The notes: generated by a model not told the origin, from the sequence alone. A DNA stretch of 64,000 bases from JBBEDS01 sp040881175 (GCA_040881175.1 JBBEDS010000014.1:1-64000); one strand, 5' to 3'; positions 26,849 to 35,564 are shown, counted from the first letter of the stretch. Numbers and translations: made by a program.

Positions 26849-27739
26849 ATGTCACATTATATACACGAAAACAAAATTAAAGAGCTCGAGGTAAAAGCTA
26901 ACGAGATCAGACAGTCAATCGTTGAATCTTTAATTGCGGCCGGTTCCGGTCATACCGCCGGCCCTCTCGGCATGGCTGACGTCTTTACCGCCTTTTACTT
27001 TCACATTCTGAATCATGATCCCAAGAATCCAGAATGGGAAGATCGGGACAGGCTGATACTTTCAAACGGACATATTACTCCAGTCAGATACGCCACAATG
27101 GCTCACGCAGGATATTTCCCTATAAAAGAGCTGCTGACCCTAAGAAAATTAGGCTCAAGACTACAGGGGCACCCCGAAAGAGAAAAACTGCCGGGCGTGG
27201 AGACAACCTCAGGACCTTTGGGTTCAGGACTTGGCCAAGCTTGTGGCATCGCCTACGGAGCAAGAATGGATGACAAAAAATTCAGAACCTACTGCTTCAT
27301 GTCAGACGGGGAACAAGAAGCAGGCGTTACGTGGGAATCCGTCATGTTCGCAGGGAAAAACAAACTGTCTAATCTAACCGGACTAATCGACAGGAATAAC
27401 ATACAAATTGACGGCATGACTGAAGATATTATGCCCCTTGAACCACTGAAGGCTAAATATGAGGCATTTAACTGGCATGTTATCGATATAGACGGACATA
27501 ACATAGAGGAGATAGTAGATGCTGTTGAGCAGGCAAAAGCCATACATGAAAAACCAACATTAATAATGGCCCACACCATACCGGGCAAGGGGATATCGGA
27601 GATAGAATTTGATTACCGCTGGCACGGCAATCCTCCAGGCAAAGGACCGGATGATAAGATTCCAAAAGAAGAGCAGGGGAAAAAGTTTTTAGAAGAGTTA
27701 AGAACATTGGGAGGGAAGATACAAAGTGAACATCAATAA
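26849..27739 (+). CDS. tktA: Transketolase, N-terminal subunit
   Basis: Thiamine-pyrophosphate half of a two-gene transketolase in the non-oxidative pentose phosphate pathway. SGHTAGPLGMADVF, LILSNGH and GPLGSGLGQACGIA, the TPP/Mg motif MSDGEQEAG...NLTGLIDRNN (about 151-188) and MAHTIPGKG are conserved. 296 aa, usual for the split form. The C-terminal partner is at 29458-30453, separated by three unrelated genes. Confidence 0.94.
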   Translation: MSHYIHENKIKELEVKANEIRQSIVESLIAAGSGHTAGPLGMADVFTAFYFHILNHDPKNPEWEDRDRLILSNGHITPVRYATMAHAGYFPIKELLTLRKLGSRLQGHPEREKLPGVETTSGPLGSGLGQACGIAYGARMDDKKFRTYCFMSDGEQEAGVTWESVMFAGKNKLSNLTGLIDRNNIQIDGMTEDIMPLEPLKAKYEAFNWHVIDIDGHNIEEIVDAVEQAKAIHEKPTLIMAHTIPGKGISEIEFDYRWHGNPPGKGPDDKIPKEEQGKKFLEELRTLGGKIQSEHQ

Positions 27740-27749
27740 AATTGTCAAA

Positions 27750-27765
27750 GCCCTGCATGCAGGGC
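27750..27765 (+). promoter_or_regulatory. 16-nt perfect palindrome after tktA
   Basis: GCCCTGCATGCAGGGC is fully self-complementary, 10 nt past the tktA stop and just before the Shine-Dalgarno of the next gene. No T-run follows, so it may be an operator or an mRNA-stability hairpin. Confidence 0.4.
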
Positions 27766-27786
27766 ACAAGGAAGGAGGTGTAATAT

Positions 27787-28080
27787 ATGCACGGACACAA
27801 TAAATGCGGGCACCATATGGTAGCCAAGCTATTGTTAGTATTAGCCTGGCTTGCAGCTTTAGGCTTCTGGTTAGCAATGTGGAAGGGTATGTTCTGGAAT
27901 GTAGAACCAACGGGATGGTTCTCTCACGTAGTAGTCTTCAGCTTGCTTGCTTTCGGAACAAAGTTTTGTAGCTGCTACTCCAAAAATAGAATGATGGGTG
28001 GCATGAAATGCGACTGCAGCTGCAATGATTGCGAGGGCGGGATGTGTGAAGGTAAGCACAAGGAAGGCCACGGCATGTAG
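27787..28080 (+). CDS. Small Cys/His/Met-rich membrane protein
   Basis: 97 aa with a His/Cys N-terminus (HGHNKCGHHM), two transmembrane helices (about 12-31 and 43-60) and a cytoplasmic or external tail packed with Cys, Met, His and Asp (CSCYSKNRMMGGMKCDCSC...CEGGMCEGKHKEGHGM). The pattern suggests metal binding, but no known motif matches. A very strong Shine-Dalgarno (AAGGAAGGAGGTG, 27768-27780) suggests high translation. Confidence 0.65.
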   Translation: MHGHNKCGHHMVAKLLLVLAWLAALGFWLAMWKGMFWNVEPTGWFSHVVVFSLLAFGTKFCSCYSKNRMMGGMKCDCSCNDCEGGMCEGKHKEGHGM

Positions 28081-28137
28081 TTTGGTTTTTTACGGTCCGC
28101 CTCTTTGCCGGGGGCGGATGAATAAGGAACTAAGAAC

Positions 28138-29031
28138 ATGAATTCACTCGAATCAACACCTGGAACCAGATCGACGGAGAATAAAGAAAACGTCATAAAA
28201 AAGAAGAGGGGCCTAAGAATGATAGACCAAATGGCTATCTCTTTGGCTTTTACTTTGGTAACTGGATTTTCTGCCGGCAAAATAGCGGAGTCGAGACAGA
28301 CGGAAGCAAAAGGAAGAGACAGGATCGCATCAAAGAGCAAAATACCGAAACCAAAAAGCTATGATGAGCGTGAACGCCTGTTAAAAAATAGGAGGTTCGA
28401 AACTGAAACAAAGCATATAGAGACGCGGGATGGCGATATAGACCATGAAACCCTGAGGACAATTCTCAAGGAAACATATCCCATTGGCTGGGTCGAGGAT
28501 GAAATTCGAATTGTGGAAAGTTCTCCCAAGAGAAAACCTATGCCTGCAAAATATGGTATGGGCGGAGTTGCCTTAGCTAGTTGCTACAGAGACATTGATG
28601 GAAAATCTGAGATCGTATTTCATGTTGACTCGAGAGACGAATCAAAAGAGTATGTAATAGGAACGATCGGACATGAATTAGCTCACGCCAATGACTGGAT
28701 CTCTGATGACCATCTTACCGCCACAGAAGGGGAAGAGCTTCGAAACAGAATTAAAAGTCGCCTAAGATCACCTGATAGATTCCTGTCATCATACGTGGAA
28801 GAAATAAACAACGCTAACGAAGAAGAAGAACTAGAGACTAAGGCCATAGAGTACTGGGCAGAAATTTGTGAACAATATTTCGACGATGCCACCAAGCTAA
28901 GTGTCGAGGACTTCAATATCGTCGATGGCCATATTAAAAAAACTGATAGACTCTTTGGATGGCTAGGCGCGAAAGAGAGAAGATATCGGCTAGCTGGAAT
29001 AAAAATTGAACCACCTCAAAATTATCGTTAG
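28138..29031 (+). CDS. Membrane-anchored protein with HExxH metalloprotease signature
   Basis: 297 aa. Basic N-terminus, one hydrophobic segment (about 29-48), a charged linker, then a domain with IGTIGHELAHANDW (HExxH, about 179-192). A downstream EYWAEICEQYF (about 241-251) could supply the third zinc ligand. This fits a zincin-type peptidase, but the family is not recognised and the substrate is unknown. It lies between the two transketolase halves; an upstream GC-rich hairpin (around 28097-28121) precedes it. Confidence 0.6.
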   Translation: MNSLESTPGTRSTENKENVIKKKRGLRMIDQMAISLAFTLVTGFSAGKIAESRQTEAKGRDRIASKSKIPKPKSYDERERLLKNRRFETETKHIETRDGDIDHETLRTILKETYPIGWVEDEIRIVESSPKRKPMPAKYGMGGVALASCYRDIDGKSEIVFHVDSRDESKEYVIGTIGHELAHANDWISDDHLTATEGEELRNRIKSRLRSPDRFLSSYVEEINNANEEEELETKAIEYWAEICEQYFDDATKLSVEDFNIVDGHIKKTDRLFGWLGAKERRYRLAGIKIEPPQNYR

Positions 29032-29036
29032 AATTT

Positions 29037-29465
29037 ATGAAACTTGAAGTTAAAAAAAGAATTGGAGAAAGTCTGGGGGTCATTGAATTTGATGACAGGA
29101 ATCAGTTTAATTTCTCGGAAGGAACAAAAAATTCTTTCAAAGACTATGTCAGTCAACTCATAGAAAAAGGTATAGACCAGATAAAAGACATATATGACAA
29201 AGAGGCTGCGGCTTTCACGATGATCAAAGTTCCCATACATAGAGACGCTTCTCAATTTCCACTGGCCTTCAAAGAATTATTGGAAAGGGAGGGCTACGAT
29301 GTTACTATCATAAGGGAGGACTTGGATAAAGAGATACTTAATTCGTTGAAAGATTTTCCACCGGACAAGAGCAAAGATAATATTTTATCTCGTCTTCCGA
29401 AGATGAGCTATTTAGAAAAAACATATATTCTAAAGGGGTTAAATGATCTAAATAAAAATGTCTAG
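29037..29465 (+). CDS. Hypothetical protein
   Basis: 142 aa, charged, predicted alpha/beta, no membrane segment. It follows the HExxH gene by 5 nt and overlaps the transketolase C-subunit start by 8 nt, so probably part of the same transcript. The last third (PPDKSKDNILSRLPKMSYLEKTYI) is helical. No recognisable family. Confidence 0.5.
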   Translation: MKLEVKKRIGESLGVIEFDDRNQFNFSEGTKNSFKDYVSQLIEKGIDQIKDIYDKEAAAFTMIKVPIHRDASQFPLAFKELLEREGYDVTIIREDLDKEILNSLKDFPPDKSKDNILSRLPKMSYLEKTYILKGLNDLNKNV

Positions 29466-30453
29466 TTTAAAAGCACACTTAGTAGAAAATCCGACAGATA
29501 AAGAAACCCTGGAAATGAAGGCTACGCGGGATGGGTACGGTAAGGGTTTAGTTGAGGCCGGAGAAAAAGATGAGCGAGTGGTCGTGCTCTGCGCCGACCT
29601 GACTGAATCTACTCGTTCTCATTGGTTTGCCGAAAAGTTTCCGGAAAGATTTATCCAGATCGGGGTAGCCGAACAGAACATGGCAGTCATCGCTTCCGGA
29701 TTAGCTAACTATGGGAAAATACCTTTCATCTCATCCTATGCCGCCTTCTCGCCCGGCAGAAACAATGAACAGATCAGAACAAATATTGCGATTAATAATG
29801 TGCCCGTTAAAATAGCCGGCGCTCACGCCGGGATATCGGTAGGTCCGGATGGTGCCACCCACCAAGCATTAGAGGACGCGGGCTTGATGCGCATGCTACC
29901 GCGAATGACCGTACTTGTACCTTGCGATGCTATTGAGGCCCAAAAAGCAACCGTAGCCGCAGCCCAGCTACCCGGTCCAGTATATATCAGATTTGGCAGA
30001 GAGAAGTCTCCGGTCTTCACGACTGAGAAAACTCCATTTGAAGTTGGTAAAGCTCAAGTATTCAGAGACGGAAAAGATGCCGCCATTATCGGTGCCGGAA
30101 TGCTTATACATAACGCCCTTGTCGCCGCCGAAGAGTTATCGAAGGAAGGACTGGAGGTGGCGATAATAAATTCTCCAAGCTTAAAACCCTTCGATGTCGA
30201 TACTCTAGTAGAATATGCTAAAAAGACTGGAGCAGTCGTCAGCGTAGAGGAACATCAAGTCGCCGGAGGACTCGGCTCAATAGTAGCCGAGGCTCTGGCC
30301 CTTAACCATCCGACACCTCAAGAATTCATAGGCGTTCAGGATAAATTCGGAGAGTCCGGTACTCCAGACGAATTAATAGAAACCTTCGGGATGGGGGTGG
30401 GCTCAATAAAAGAAGCTGTCAAAAAAGCAATCTCCAGAAAAAAATCCGCTTAG
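29458..30453 (+). CDS. tktB: Transketolase, C-terminal subunit
   Basis: Pyrimidine-binding and C-terminal domains of the split transketolase. RDGYGKGLVEAGE, CADLTESTRSHWF, the catalytic-Glu motif IGVAEQNMAVIASGLA (about 67-82), and SVGPDGATHQALED are present. 331 aa, normal for the partner subunit. It overlaps the preceding hypothetical gene and ends in a terminator. Confidence 0.94.
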   Translation: MSSLKAHLVENPTDKETLEMKATRDGYGKGLVEAGEKDERVVVLCADLTESTRSHWFAEKFPERFIQIGVAEQNMAVIASGLANYGKIPFISSYAAFSPGRNNEQIRTNIAINNVPVKIAGAHAGISVGPDGATHQALEDAGLMRMLPRMTVLVPCDAIEAQKATVAAAQLPGPVYIRFGREKSPVFTTEKTPFEVGKAQVFRDGKDAAIIGAGMLIHNALVAAEELSKEGLEVAIINSPSLKPFDVDTLVEYAKKTGAVVSVEEHQVAGGLGSIVAEALALNHPTPQEFIGVQDKFGESGTPDELIETFGMGVGSIKEAVKKAISRKKSA

Positions 30454-30465
30454 CGGATTTTTTTT
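30441..30465. terminator. Bidirectional terminator between tktB and the uracil glycosylase
   Basis: AAAATCCGC (30441-30449) / GCGGATTTT (30453-30461) with a TTA loop and T/A runs on both sides; overlaps the ends of both genes. Confidence 0.8.
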
Positions 30466-31006
30466 AGACCAGCCCTTTGATCTTAGACAAATCTTCTCTG
30501 AAAATAGGCTCCCAGTTAATATTCCTCAAAATAGCTGCCGGGTGATAAATGACCAAAACCTTGCGGCCGCGCTTTTCTATAACCCTCCCGTGATTAGCCG
30601 ACATGCTTCCCTCTATGCCCAGGCCTGTCATTGATATACGACCCAAAACTACTATCAGCTTCGGATCGACTATGTCGATCTCTTTCTCTAAGGACGGCCT
30701 GAACTTTTCTATCTCTTCCGGAGTCGGGGTTAATGTTCCACCAAAGGCATCTTGCGGCCTATATTTCAATATATTCGATATGTAGAAGTCTGATCTCTTC
30801 CAGCCCAGCTCTTCCAGGGTGGTAACTAACAACTTGCCACCCCGGCCGACGAAGGGTTTTCCTTGAATTTCCTCATCTTTACCGGGGGCCTCTCCTATCA
30901 TCATTACCTTTGAGTCTGGAGAACCGTCATTAAACACTAAAGTCCTTTTAGGATAGGCTTTTTTGATGGCGTTAAAAATGTAGTCTAGCTTTTGATTTTT
31001 GGTCAT
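30464..31006 (-). CDS. Family 4-like uracil-DNA glycosylase without Fe-S cysteines
   Basis: Removes uracil from DNA. GEAPGKDEEIQGKPFVGRGG (about 38-57), ISNILKYRPQ, IVVLGRISMTGLGI and IYHPAAILRN match the UdgA family. That family normally holds a 4Fe-4S cluster with four Cys, two near the N-terminus, one in KCRP and one shortly after. Here the protein has no Cys at all: KYRP replaces KCRP and KFRP the next site. 180 aa, normal size minus the first Cys loop. Activity is likely but the cluster must be absent. Confidence 0.88.
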   Translation of the reverse strand: MTKNQKLDYIFNAIKKAYPKRTLVFNDGSPDSKVMMIGEAPGKDEEIQGKPFVGRGGKLLVTTLEELGWKRSDFYISNILKYRPQDAFGGTLTPTPEEIEKFRPSLEKEIDIVDPKLIVVLGRISMTGLGIEGSMSANHGRVIEKRGRKVLVIYHPAAILRNINWEPIFREDLSKIKGLV

Positions 31007-31044
31007 ATTTCTGATATTTTAACATATATTAAATGATCTAAAAG

Positions 31045-31117
31045 GGGTGCGTAGTTCAGTGGTTAGAACGCTGTCCTGATAAGACAGAGGTCGGAGGTTC
31101 GATTCCTCCCGCACCCA
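31045..31117 (+). tRNA. tRNA-Ile (GAT)
   Basis: Acceptor GGGTGCG (31045-31051) / CGCACCC (31110-31116), anticodon stem CTGTC/GACAG with loop CTGATAA giving GAT, T arm GGAGG-TTCGATT-CCTCC, discriminator A. CCA is not encoded. A short GACC/GGTC hairpin follows. Confidence 0.95.
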
Positions 31118-31190
31118 CAGTAGACAGACCGAAGGTCGAAAGGTCTAGGCATATTTTAAAAAAGTTAATTTTGTCCTTAAAACAACACAT

Positions 31191-31937
31191 ATGGAAAAAG
31201 AAATAATGAACCTACCGGCTTCGAAACTACCTTTAGTAGAAGAAGCTCAGGATAAATACGAAACCGCGGATTTCCGCTCATCGTTCCACTGGAGAGTCTT
31301 CCGCATAATGGCGGAGTTCGTCGACGGCTGGCAGTTCTTAACAGACTTCAAAAAAACCGTAACCTTTTTCGGATCAGCAAGATTTGAAGAAGGGGACAGG
31401 TGGTATGAAGAATCAAGAAAACTCGGCAACCTGCTCGCCAAATCCGGTTTTGACGTAATTACCGGCGGAGGTCCAGGTATAATGGAGGCAGGAAACCGCG
31501 GGGCGCATGAGGCCAAGGAGGCGGCGGGTAAATCAGCCGAAGGAATCGGCAGGTCTATCGGACTGAATATCAAGTTGCCGTTCGAACAGCGCATTAACCC
31601 GTACGTGGACATCGCTATTGCCTTTCACTACTTCTTCGTAAGAAAGGTGATGCTGTCATACTACGCTCAGTCGTATGTCTTCTTTCCGGGCGGATTCGGA
31701 ACTTTGGATGAAACTTTTGAGTTGATTACTCTGATCCAGACCAAAAAAATTCAAAGGATCCCGGTCGTATTGGTAGGCAAAGAATATTGGGAACCATTGA
31801 TGTCGTGGATAAAAGAAAGCGTTTACGGTAAATTTGGAGCGGTAGATAAGGAAGATATGGATATATACAGAATCGTCGACACTGCCGAAGAGGCCTATGA
31901 AATAGTAAAGGCCGCTCCGGAAAGAAAATCATTTTAA
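31191..31937 (+). CDS. LOG-family protein (TIGR00730, Rossmann fold)
   Basis: Members hydrolyse nucleoside 5'-monophosphates to base plus ribose-5-phosphate (cytokinin-type LOG) or are of unknown specificity. The signature GGGPGIMEAGNRGA (about 96-109) and PGGFGTLDETFE (about 162-173) hold the nucleotide and catalytic Arg/Glu. 248 aa, normal for the longer LOG group. The old label lysine decarboxylase should be avoided. It lies between two tRNA genes. Confidence 0.9.
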   Translation: MEKEIMNLPASKLPLVEEAQDKYETADFRSSFHWRVFRIMAEFVDGWQFLTDFKKTVTFFGSARFEEGDRWYEESRKLGNLLAKSGFDVITGGGPGIMEAGNRGAHEAKEAAGKSAEGIGRSIGLNIKLPFEQRINPYVDIAIAFHYFFVRKVMLSYYAQSYVFFPGGFGTLDETFELITLIQTKKIQRIPVVLVGKEYWEPLMSWIKESVYGKFGAVDKEDMDIYRIVDTAEEAYEIVKAAPERKSF

Positions 31938-31943
31938 AAACTG

Positions 31944-31966
31944 CAGGGCGCCATAAAGGCGCCCTG
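31944..31966 (+). terminator. GC-rich hairpin after the LOG gene
   Basis: CAGGGCGCC (31944-31952) / GGCGCCCTG (31958-31966), ATAAA loop. No strong T-run; it may end the LOG transcript or protect the 5' side of the tRNA-Ala transcript. Confidence 0.5.
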
Positions 31967-31972
31967 GTTGAA

Positions 31973-32043
31973 GGGCCTATAGCTTAATGGTCGAGCACCC
32001 GCCTTGCACGCGGGAGATCGGGGTTCGATTCCCCGTAGGTCCA
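31973..32043 (+). tRNA. tRNA-Ala (TGC)
   Basis: Acceptor GGGCCTA (31973-31979) / TAGGTCC (32036-32042) includes the G3-U70 pair that marks tRNA-Ala. Anticodon loop CTTGCAC gives TGC, between CCCGC/GCGGG. Discriminator A43. CCA not encoded. Confidence 0.97.
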
Positions 32044-32044
32044 C

Positions 32045-32425
32045 ATGAAAACTATCGACGTAACTGCCGGGATAATTAACCGTAATGGCAAATTCCTCAT
32101 CGCAAAACGTAAAAAAGGAAAGCACCTAGAGGGTAAGTGGGAATTTCCAGGCGGCAAGATTGAGGCCTTAGAAACACCGGAAGAATGCCTGCAAAGAGAG
32201 CTGGAAGAAGAGTTTGGGGTTAAAGTAGCCGTTGCTGATTTCGTAGCAGAAAGCATCTTCAACTATGGTGACAGGGTCATCAGATTGCTGGGCTATCGAG
32301 CAGAATATGTTTCCGGCGATTTCAAGCTAAATGCTCATGATGAAATTAAGTGGATTACAACCGATGAATTTAGTAAATTCGACTTCGCCGAGGCAGACCT
32401 GCCGATAATAGAAAAACTTATCTAA
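32045..32425 (+). CDS. Nudix hydrolase, MutT-like
   Basis: 126 aa. The Nudix box is complete (GGKIEALETPEECLQRELEE, about 36-55, continuing EFGV). The N-terminus TAGIINRNGKFLIAKRKKG and WEFPGGK resemble MutT, which cleans 8-oxo-dGTP, though other nucleotide substrates are possible. The ATG starts one base after the tRNA-Ala discriminator, so no room for a leader exists. MazG follows after 2 nt, suggesting a nucleotide-pool cleaning pair. Confidence 0.9.
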   Translation: MKTIDVTAGIINRNGKFLIAKRKKGKHLEGKWEFPGGKIEALETPEECLQRELEEEFGVKVAVADFVAESIFNYGDRVIRLLGYRAEYVSGDFKLNAHDEIKWITTDEFSKFDFAEADLPIIEKLI

Positions 32426-32427
32426 AT

Positions 32428-32751
32428 ATGCCAATAAAGAAATACCAAAAAGAACTGGACGACTGGTTTAAAAAGAAGGGTTGGGGTTATTGGCAAGAGC
32501 TATCAATTCTGGCCAGGCTTTATGAAGAGTGCGGTGAGTTTGCCAGACTTGTTAATCACCTCTACGGAGAAAAGCCCAAGAAAGACACTGAGAAAGAACA
32601 GGAGCTGGAAGAAGAAATTGGTGATATTCTTTTTACACTCATCTGTTTTGCAAATTCTAAGAATATAGATTTGGACAAAGCGATAAGAAAAAGCTTAAAT
32701 AAGGTTGCCAAGAGAGATGGCGATAGGTTCAAGCCTAAGAACAAAAGCTAA
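32428..32751 (+). CDS. MazG-like nucleotide pyrophosphohydrolase
   Basis: 107 aa, a single MazG fold with metal-binding YEECGEFARL (EExxE, about 31-40) and EEIGDILF (about 63-70, ExxxD). It hydrolyses NTPs to NMPs. Single-domain size fits the small MazG-like group. Tightly linked: 2 nt from the Nudix gene, and its stop overlaps the helicase start by one base (TAATG). Confidence 0.85.
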   Translation: MPIKKYQKELDDWFKKKGWGYWQELSILARLYEECGEFARLVNHLYGEKPKKDTEKEQELEEEIGDILFTLICFANSKNIDLDKAIRKSLNKVAKRDGDRFKPKNKS

Positions 32752-34733
32752 TGGACATCAAAAACGACTCACAAATTTTTGAAGGATTAAATGAGAAACA
32801 AGCTGAAGCGGTGCGGGCCACAGAAGGCCCCGTTTTAATATTGGCCGGAGCCGGTTCCGGTAAAACTAAAGCCCTGACACACAGAATAGCGTACCTAATA
32901 TCTTCCGGGGTAAAGCCTGAGAATATCCTAGCGGTAACTTTTACCAATAAAGCTGCCGGTGAAGTTAAAGAGAGGGTTGCTAACATCCTCAAAACAACTA
33001 AGAAAGAGCTGGATGCCCGCTTGCCATATATGGGGACCTTCCACTCAATATGTCTGAAGATCCTCCGACATGAGATAGAGCAGCTCGACTATGGAAAGAA
33101 CTTTTTAATATATGACGAAAGTGATCAGCTAACGTTAGTCAAATCAGTAATGCGAGACTTGGAACTGGATATTAAGAAATATAACCCCAGGGGGATACTA
33201 AACAGAATATCCAAGCTTAAAAGCGAGTTGATTGATCATGAGATGTTTGAGAAAAGCGCCAAGGAATATATGGAAAAGGTTGCCTCAAAGATATACACCG
33301 TCTACCAAACAACCCTGAAGAAAAATAACGCTCTGGATTTTGACGACCTAATAATGCTGAGCGTCGTCCTGTTCAGAGAATATCCTGTCACCCTGTCAAA
33401 ATACCAAAATGCTTTTCAATATATTCTCGTCGATGAGTACCAAGACACTAATCCTGCGCAATACGCCTGGGTAAATCTTCTTGCAGAAAAGCACAGAAAC
33501 CTCTTTGTCATTGGCGATGACTATCAAAGCATCTACCGCTGGCGCCAAGCTGATATTCGAAACATCCTAGATTTTGAGAAAGACTACCCGGAAGTAAAGA
33601 CAATATTCCTTGAGCAAAACTACCGTTCAACCAAAAATATTCTTGCCGCAGCCAATAATGTAATCCTGAATAACAAAGACCAGAAACATAAAAAGCTATG
33701 GACCGATAACCAGGAGGGAGAAAAAGTAATTCTAAAAGAATTGCCCAGCGAGAAATTTGAAGGTTTGTATATAGTAAAATCCATACTCAAGAATACTGAT
33801 CAGGGCAAAAGTCTAGATGATTTTACAGTGCTCTATCGGACACATGCTCAATCGAGGTCAGTAGAGGAAGCCCTGCTAAGAGTCGGGCTTCCGTATCGAA
33901 TAATCGGTGGGGTCAAATTCTATCAGAGGAGGGAAATCAAAGACATCCTTGCATACTTACGACTAGCTCTTAATCCTCATGATGACGTCAGTTTTGAACG
34001 CATATACAATGTTCCGATTAGGGGCATAGGGCTTACATCATTTGAGAAACTGAGAACTATAGCCAGTCAAAGCTCAAGCCTCTCTGATGCCGCTAGGATC
34101 AGCAACGAGGGCGTACTAGGCAAAAAACAAGTATCCGCATTTCAGGGATTGGCAGCAATAATAACCGACTTGGAAAAAAAGTCTTTCGATCTGAGTCCTT
34201 CGGAATTAATTAAGCGCTTACTTAAAAGAACCAACTATGAATCGTATATAAACGATAAAAGTCCTGAAGGGGAAGAGCGCTGGGAGAACGTGAAAGAGAT
34301 CCTTACTGCTACACAAAAGTATGAGAAGGTTCCGCCTAGGGAGGGTCTGGAAAAATTTCTAGAAGAGGTAGCGTTGATTCAGGAAACCGACAAGCTAACA
34401 AAGAAAGAAAAAGCCGTGAATCTAATGACAATGCATTCAGCGAAAGGCCTAGAGTTCCCAGTAGTATTCCTCATCGGAATGGAGGATGGCATTTTTCCCC
34501 ATTCTCGTTCCTTCTTCGATCCACATGAGCTAGAAGAAGAGCGGCGTCTTTGCTATGTCGGAATTACCCGAGCCAAGGAGCAGATCCATCTGACATACTG
34601 CAGGCAGAGAAATCTGTATGGTTCTGGCCAAAACAACCCGCCATCAAGATTTCTATTCGAAATACCAGAGAACTTGGTTAACTTTTCCCCCTTAACGGAT
34701 AATTCTGACTTTGATGAATTCATTGAATACTAG
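32751..34733 (+). CDS. UvrD/PcrA-type superfamily 1 DNA helicase
   Basis: 3'-5' helicase acting in repair and in clearing replication blocks. Walker A GAGSGKTKALTHR (about 33-45), motif II DEYQDTNPAQ, motif III GDDYQSIYRWR, motif IV QNYRST, motif V MTMHSAKGLEF and motif VI YVGITRAKEQ are all found. 660 aa, slightly shorter than UvrD/PcrA (about 720) with a trimmed C-terminal tail. A UvrD versus PcrA versus Rep label cannot be fixed by eye. Confidence 0.95.
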   Translation: MDIKNDSQIFEGLNEKQAEAVRATEGPVLILAGAGSGKTKALTHRIAYLISSGVKPENILAVTFTNKAAGEVKERVANILKTTKKELDARLPYMGTFHSICLKILRHEIEQLDYGKNFLIYDESDQLTLVKSVMRDLELDIKKYNPRGILNRISKLKSELIDHEMFEKSAKEYMEKVASKIYTVYQTTLKKNNALDFDDLIMLSVVLFREYPVTLSKYQNAFQYILVDEYQDTNPAQYAWVNLLAEKHRNLFVIGDDYQSIYRWRQADIRNILDFEKDYPEVKTIFLEQNYRSTKNILAAANNVILNNKDQKHKKLWTDNQEGEKVILKELPSEKFEGLYIVKSILKNTDQGKSLDDFTVLYRTHAQSRSVEEALLRVGLPYRIIGGVKFYQRREIKDILAYLRLALNPHDDVSFERIYNVPIRGIGLTSFEKLRTIASQSSSLSDAARISNEGVLGKKQVSAFQGLAAIITDLEKKSFDLSPSELIKRLLKRTNYESYINDKSPEGEERWENVKEILTATQKYEKVPPREGLEKFLEEVALIQETDKLTKKEKAVNLMTMHSAKGLEFPVVFLIGMEDGIFPHSRSFFDPHELEEERRLCYVGITRAKEQIHLTYCRQRNLYGSGQNNPPSRFLFEIPENLVNFSPLTDNSDFDEFIEY

Positions 34734-35556
34734 AATAAAGAGAGAGCTCAAGGAAGCTGGCGTACGGCCTAACAAACTACTCGGGCAGCACTTCCTAACC
34801 AGCATGTCCATCTATGAAAAAATCGTGGCTGCTCTTGATATACAGGGGGGTGATAAAATCATAGAAGTCGGACCGGGCATTGGTATTCTAACAGAGCTAA
34901 TCGCCAAACAAGGAGCAGATCTTTTTGCCGTGGAAAAAGATAAAGATTTCATACCGTTTCTAAAACATAAGTTTAAAAACCAAGAAAATGTTAAAATACT
35001 GGAAGGAGATATCTTAAAATTTGATCCGGAGAAATACGGGTTTAAAAAGGGTGCCTATAAAATTGTAGGGAATATACCATACTACCTAACATCAAGACTC
35101 TTCCGTATTACTCTTGAAGATTGGCCTCAAGCTAATCTGTCCGTGTTCATGATTCAGAAAGAGGTAGCCCAGAGGATAGTTGCACAACCGCCTCACATGA
35201 GCCTGCTCGGAGTTTCAGTGCAATACTTTGCAAAACCGAAGGTAGTAAGCCGTGTTTCAAAGTTGAGCTTTCATCCTGTTCCTAAAGTAGATTCAGCTAT
35301 AGTCAGGCTTACGCCAAATGATGAACCCCATCAGAAAGAATATGATGAAAAGTTTTTCAAAGTTCTCAAAGTCGGCTTCGCAGGCAAAAGAAAACAGCTG
35401 ATCAATAATCTTCACTCCGGATTAAAAGAAGACAAACAGGAAATAGAAAAAAAATTAAATTCTATAGGAATTAATTCCCAAAGAAGAGCAGAAACTCTAA
35501 CCATTGAGGAATGGCAAAAAATTACTGAGTTATTCAACAGCACTGGTTCCCTTTAG
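34714..35556 (+). CDS. rsmA: 16S rRNA dimethyladenosine transferase
   Basis: KsgA. Dimethylates A1518 and A1519 in the 3' hairpin of 16S rRNA. SAM motif EVGPGIGILTELIA (about 52-65), catalytic NIPYYLTS (motif IV, about 120-127), GQHFLT near the N-terminus and FHPVPKVDSAIV are conserved. Start taken as ATG 34714 (a TTG is 3 nt earlier); it overlaps the helicase by 20 nt. Confidence 0.94.
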   Translation: MNSLNTRIKRELKEAGVRPNKLLGQHFLTSMSIYEKIVAALDIQGGDKIIEVGPGIGILTELIAKQGADLFAVEKDKDFIPFLKHKFKNQENVKILEGDILKFDPEKYGFKKGAYKIVGNIPYYLTSRLFRITLEDWPQANLSVFMIQKEVAQRIVAQPPHMSLLGVSVQYFAKPKVVSRVSKLSFHPVPKVDSAIVRLTPNDEPHQKEYDEKFFKVLKVGFAGKRKQLINNLHSGLKEDKQEIEKKLNSIGINSQRRAETLTIEEWQKITELFNSTGSL

Positions 35557-35564
35557 GTTCGGTT

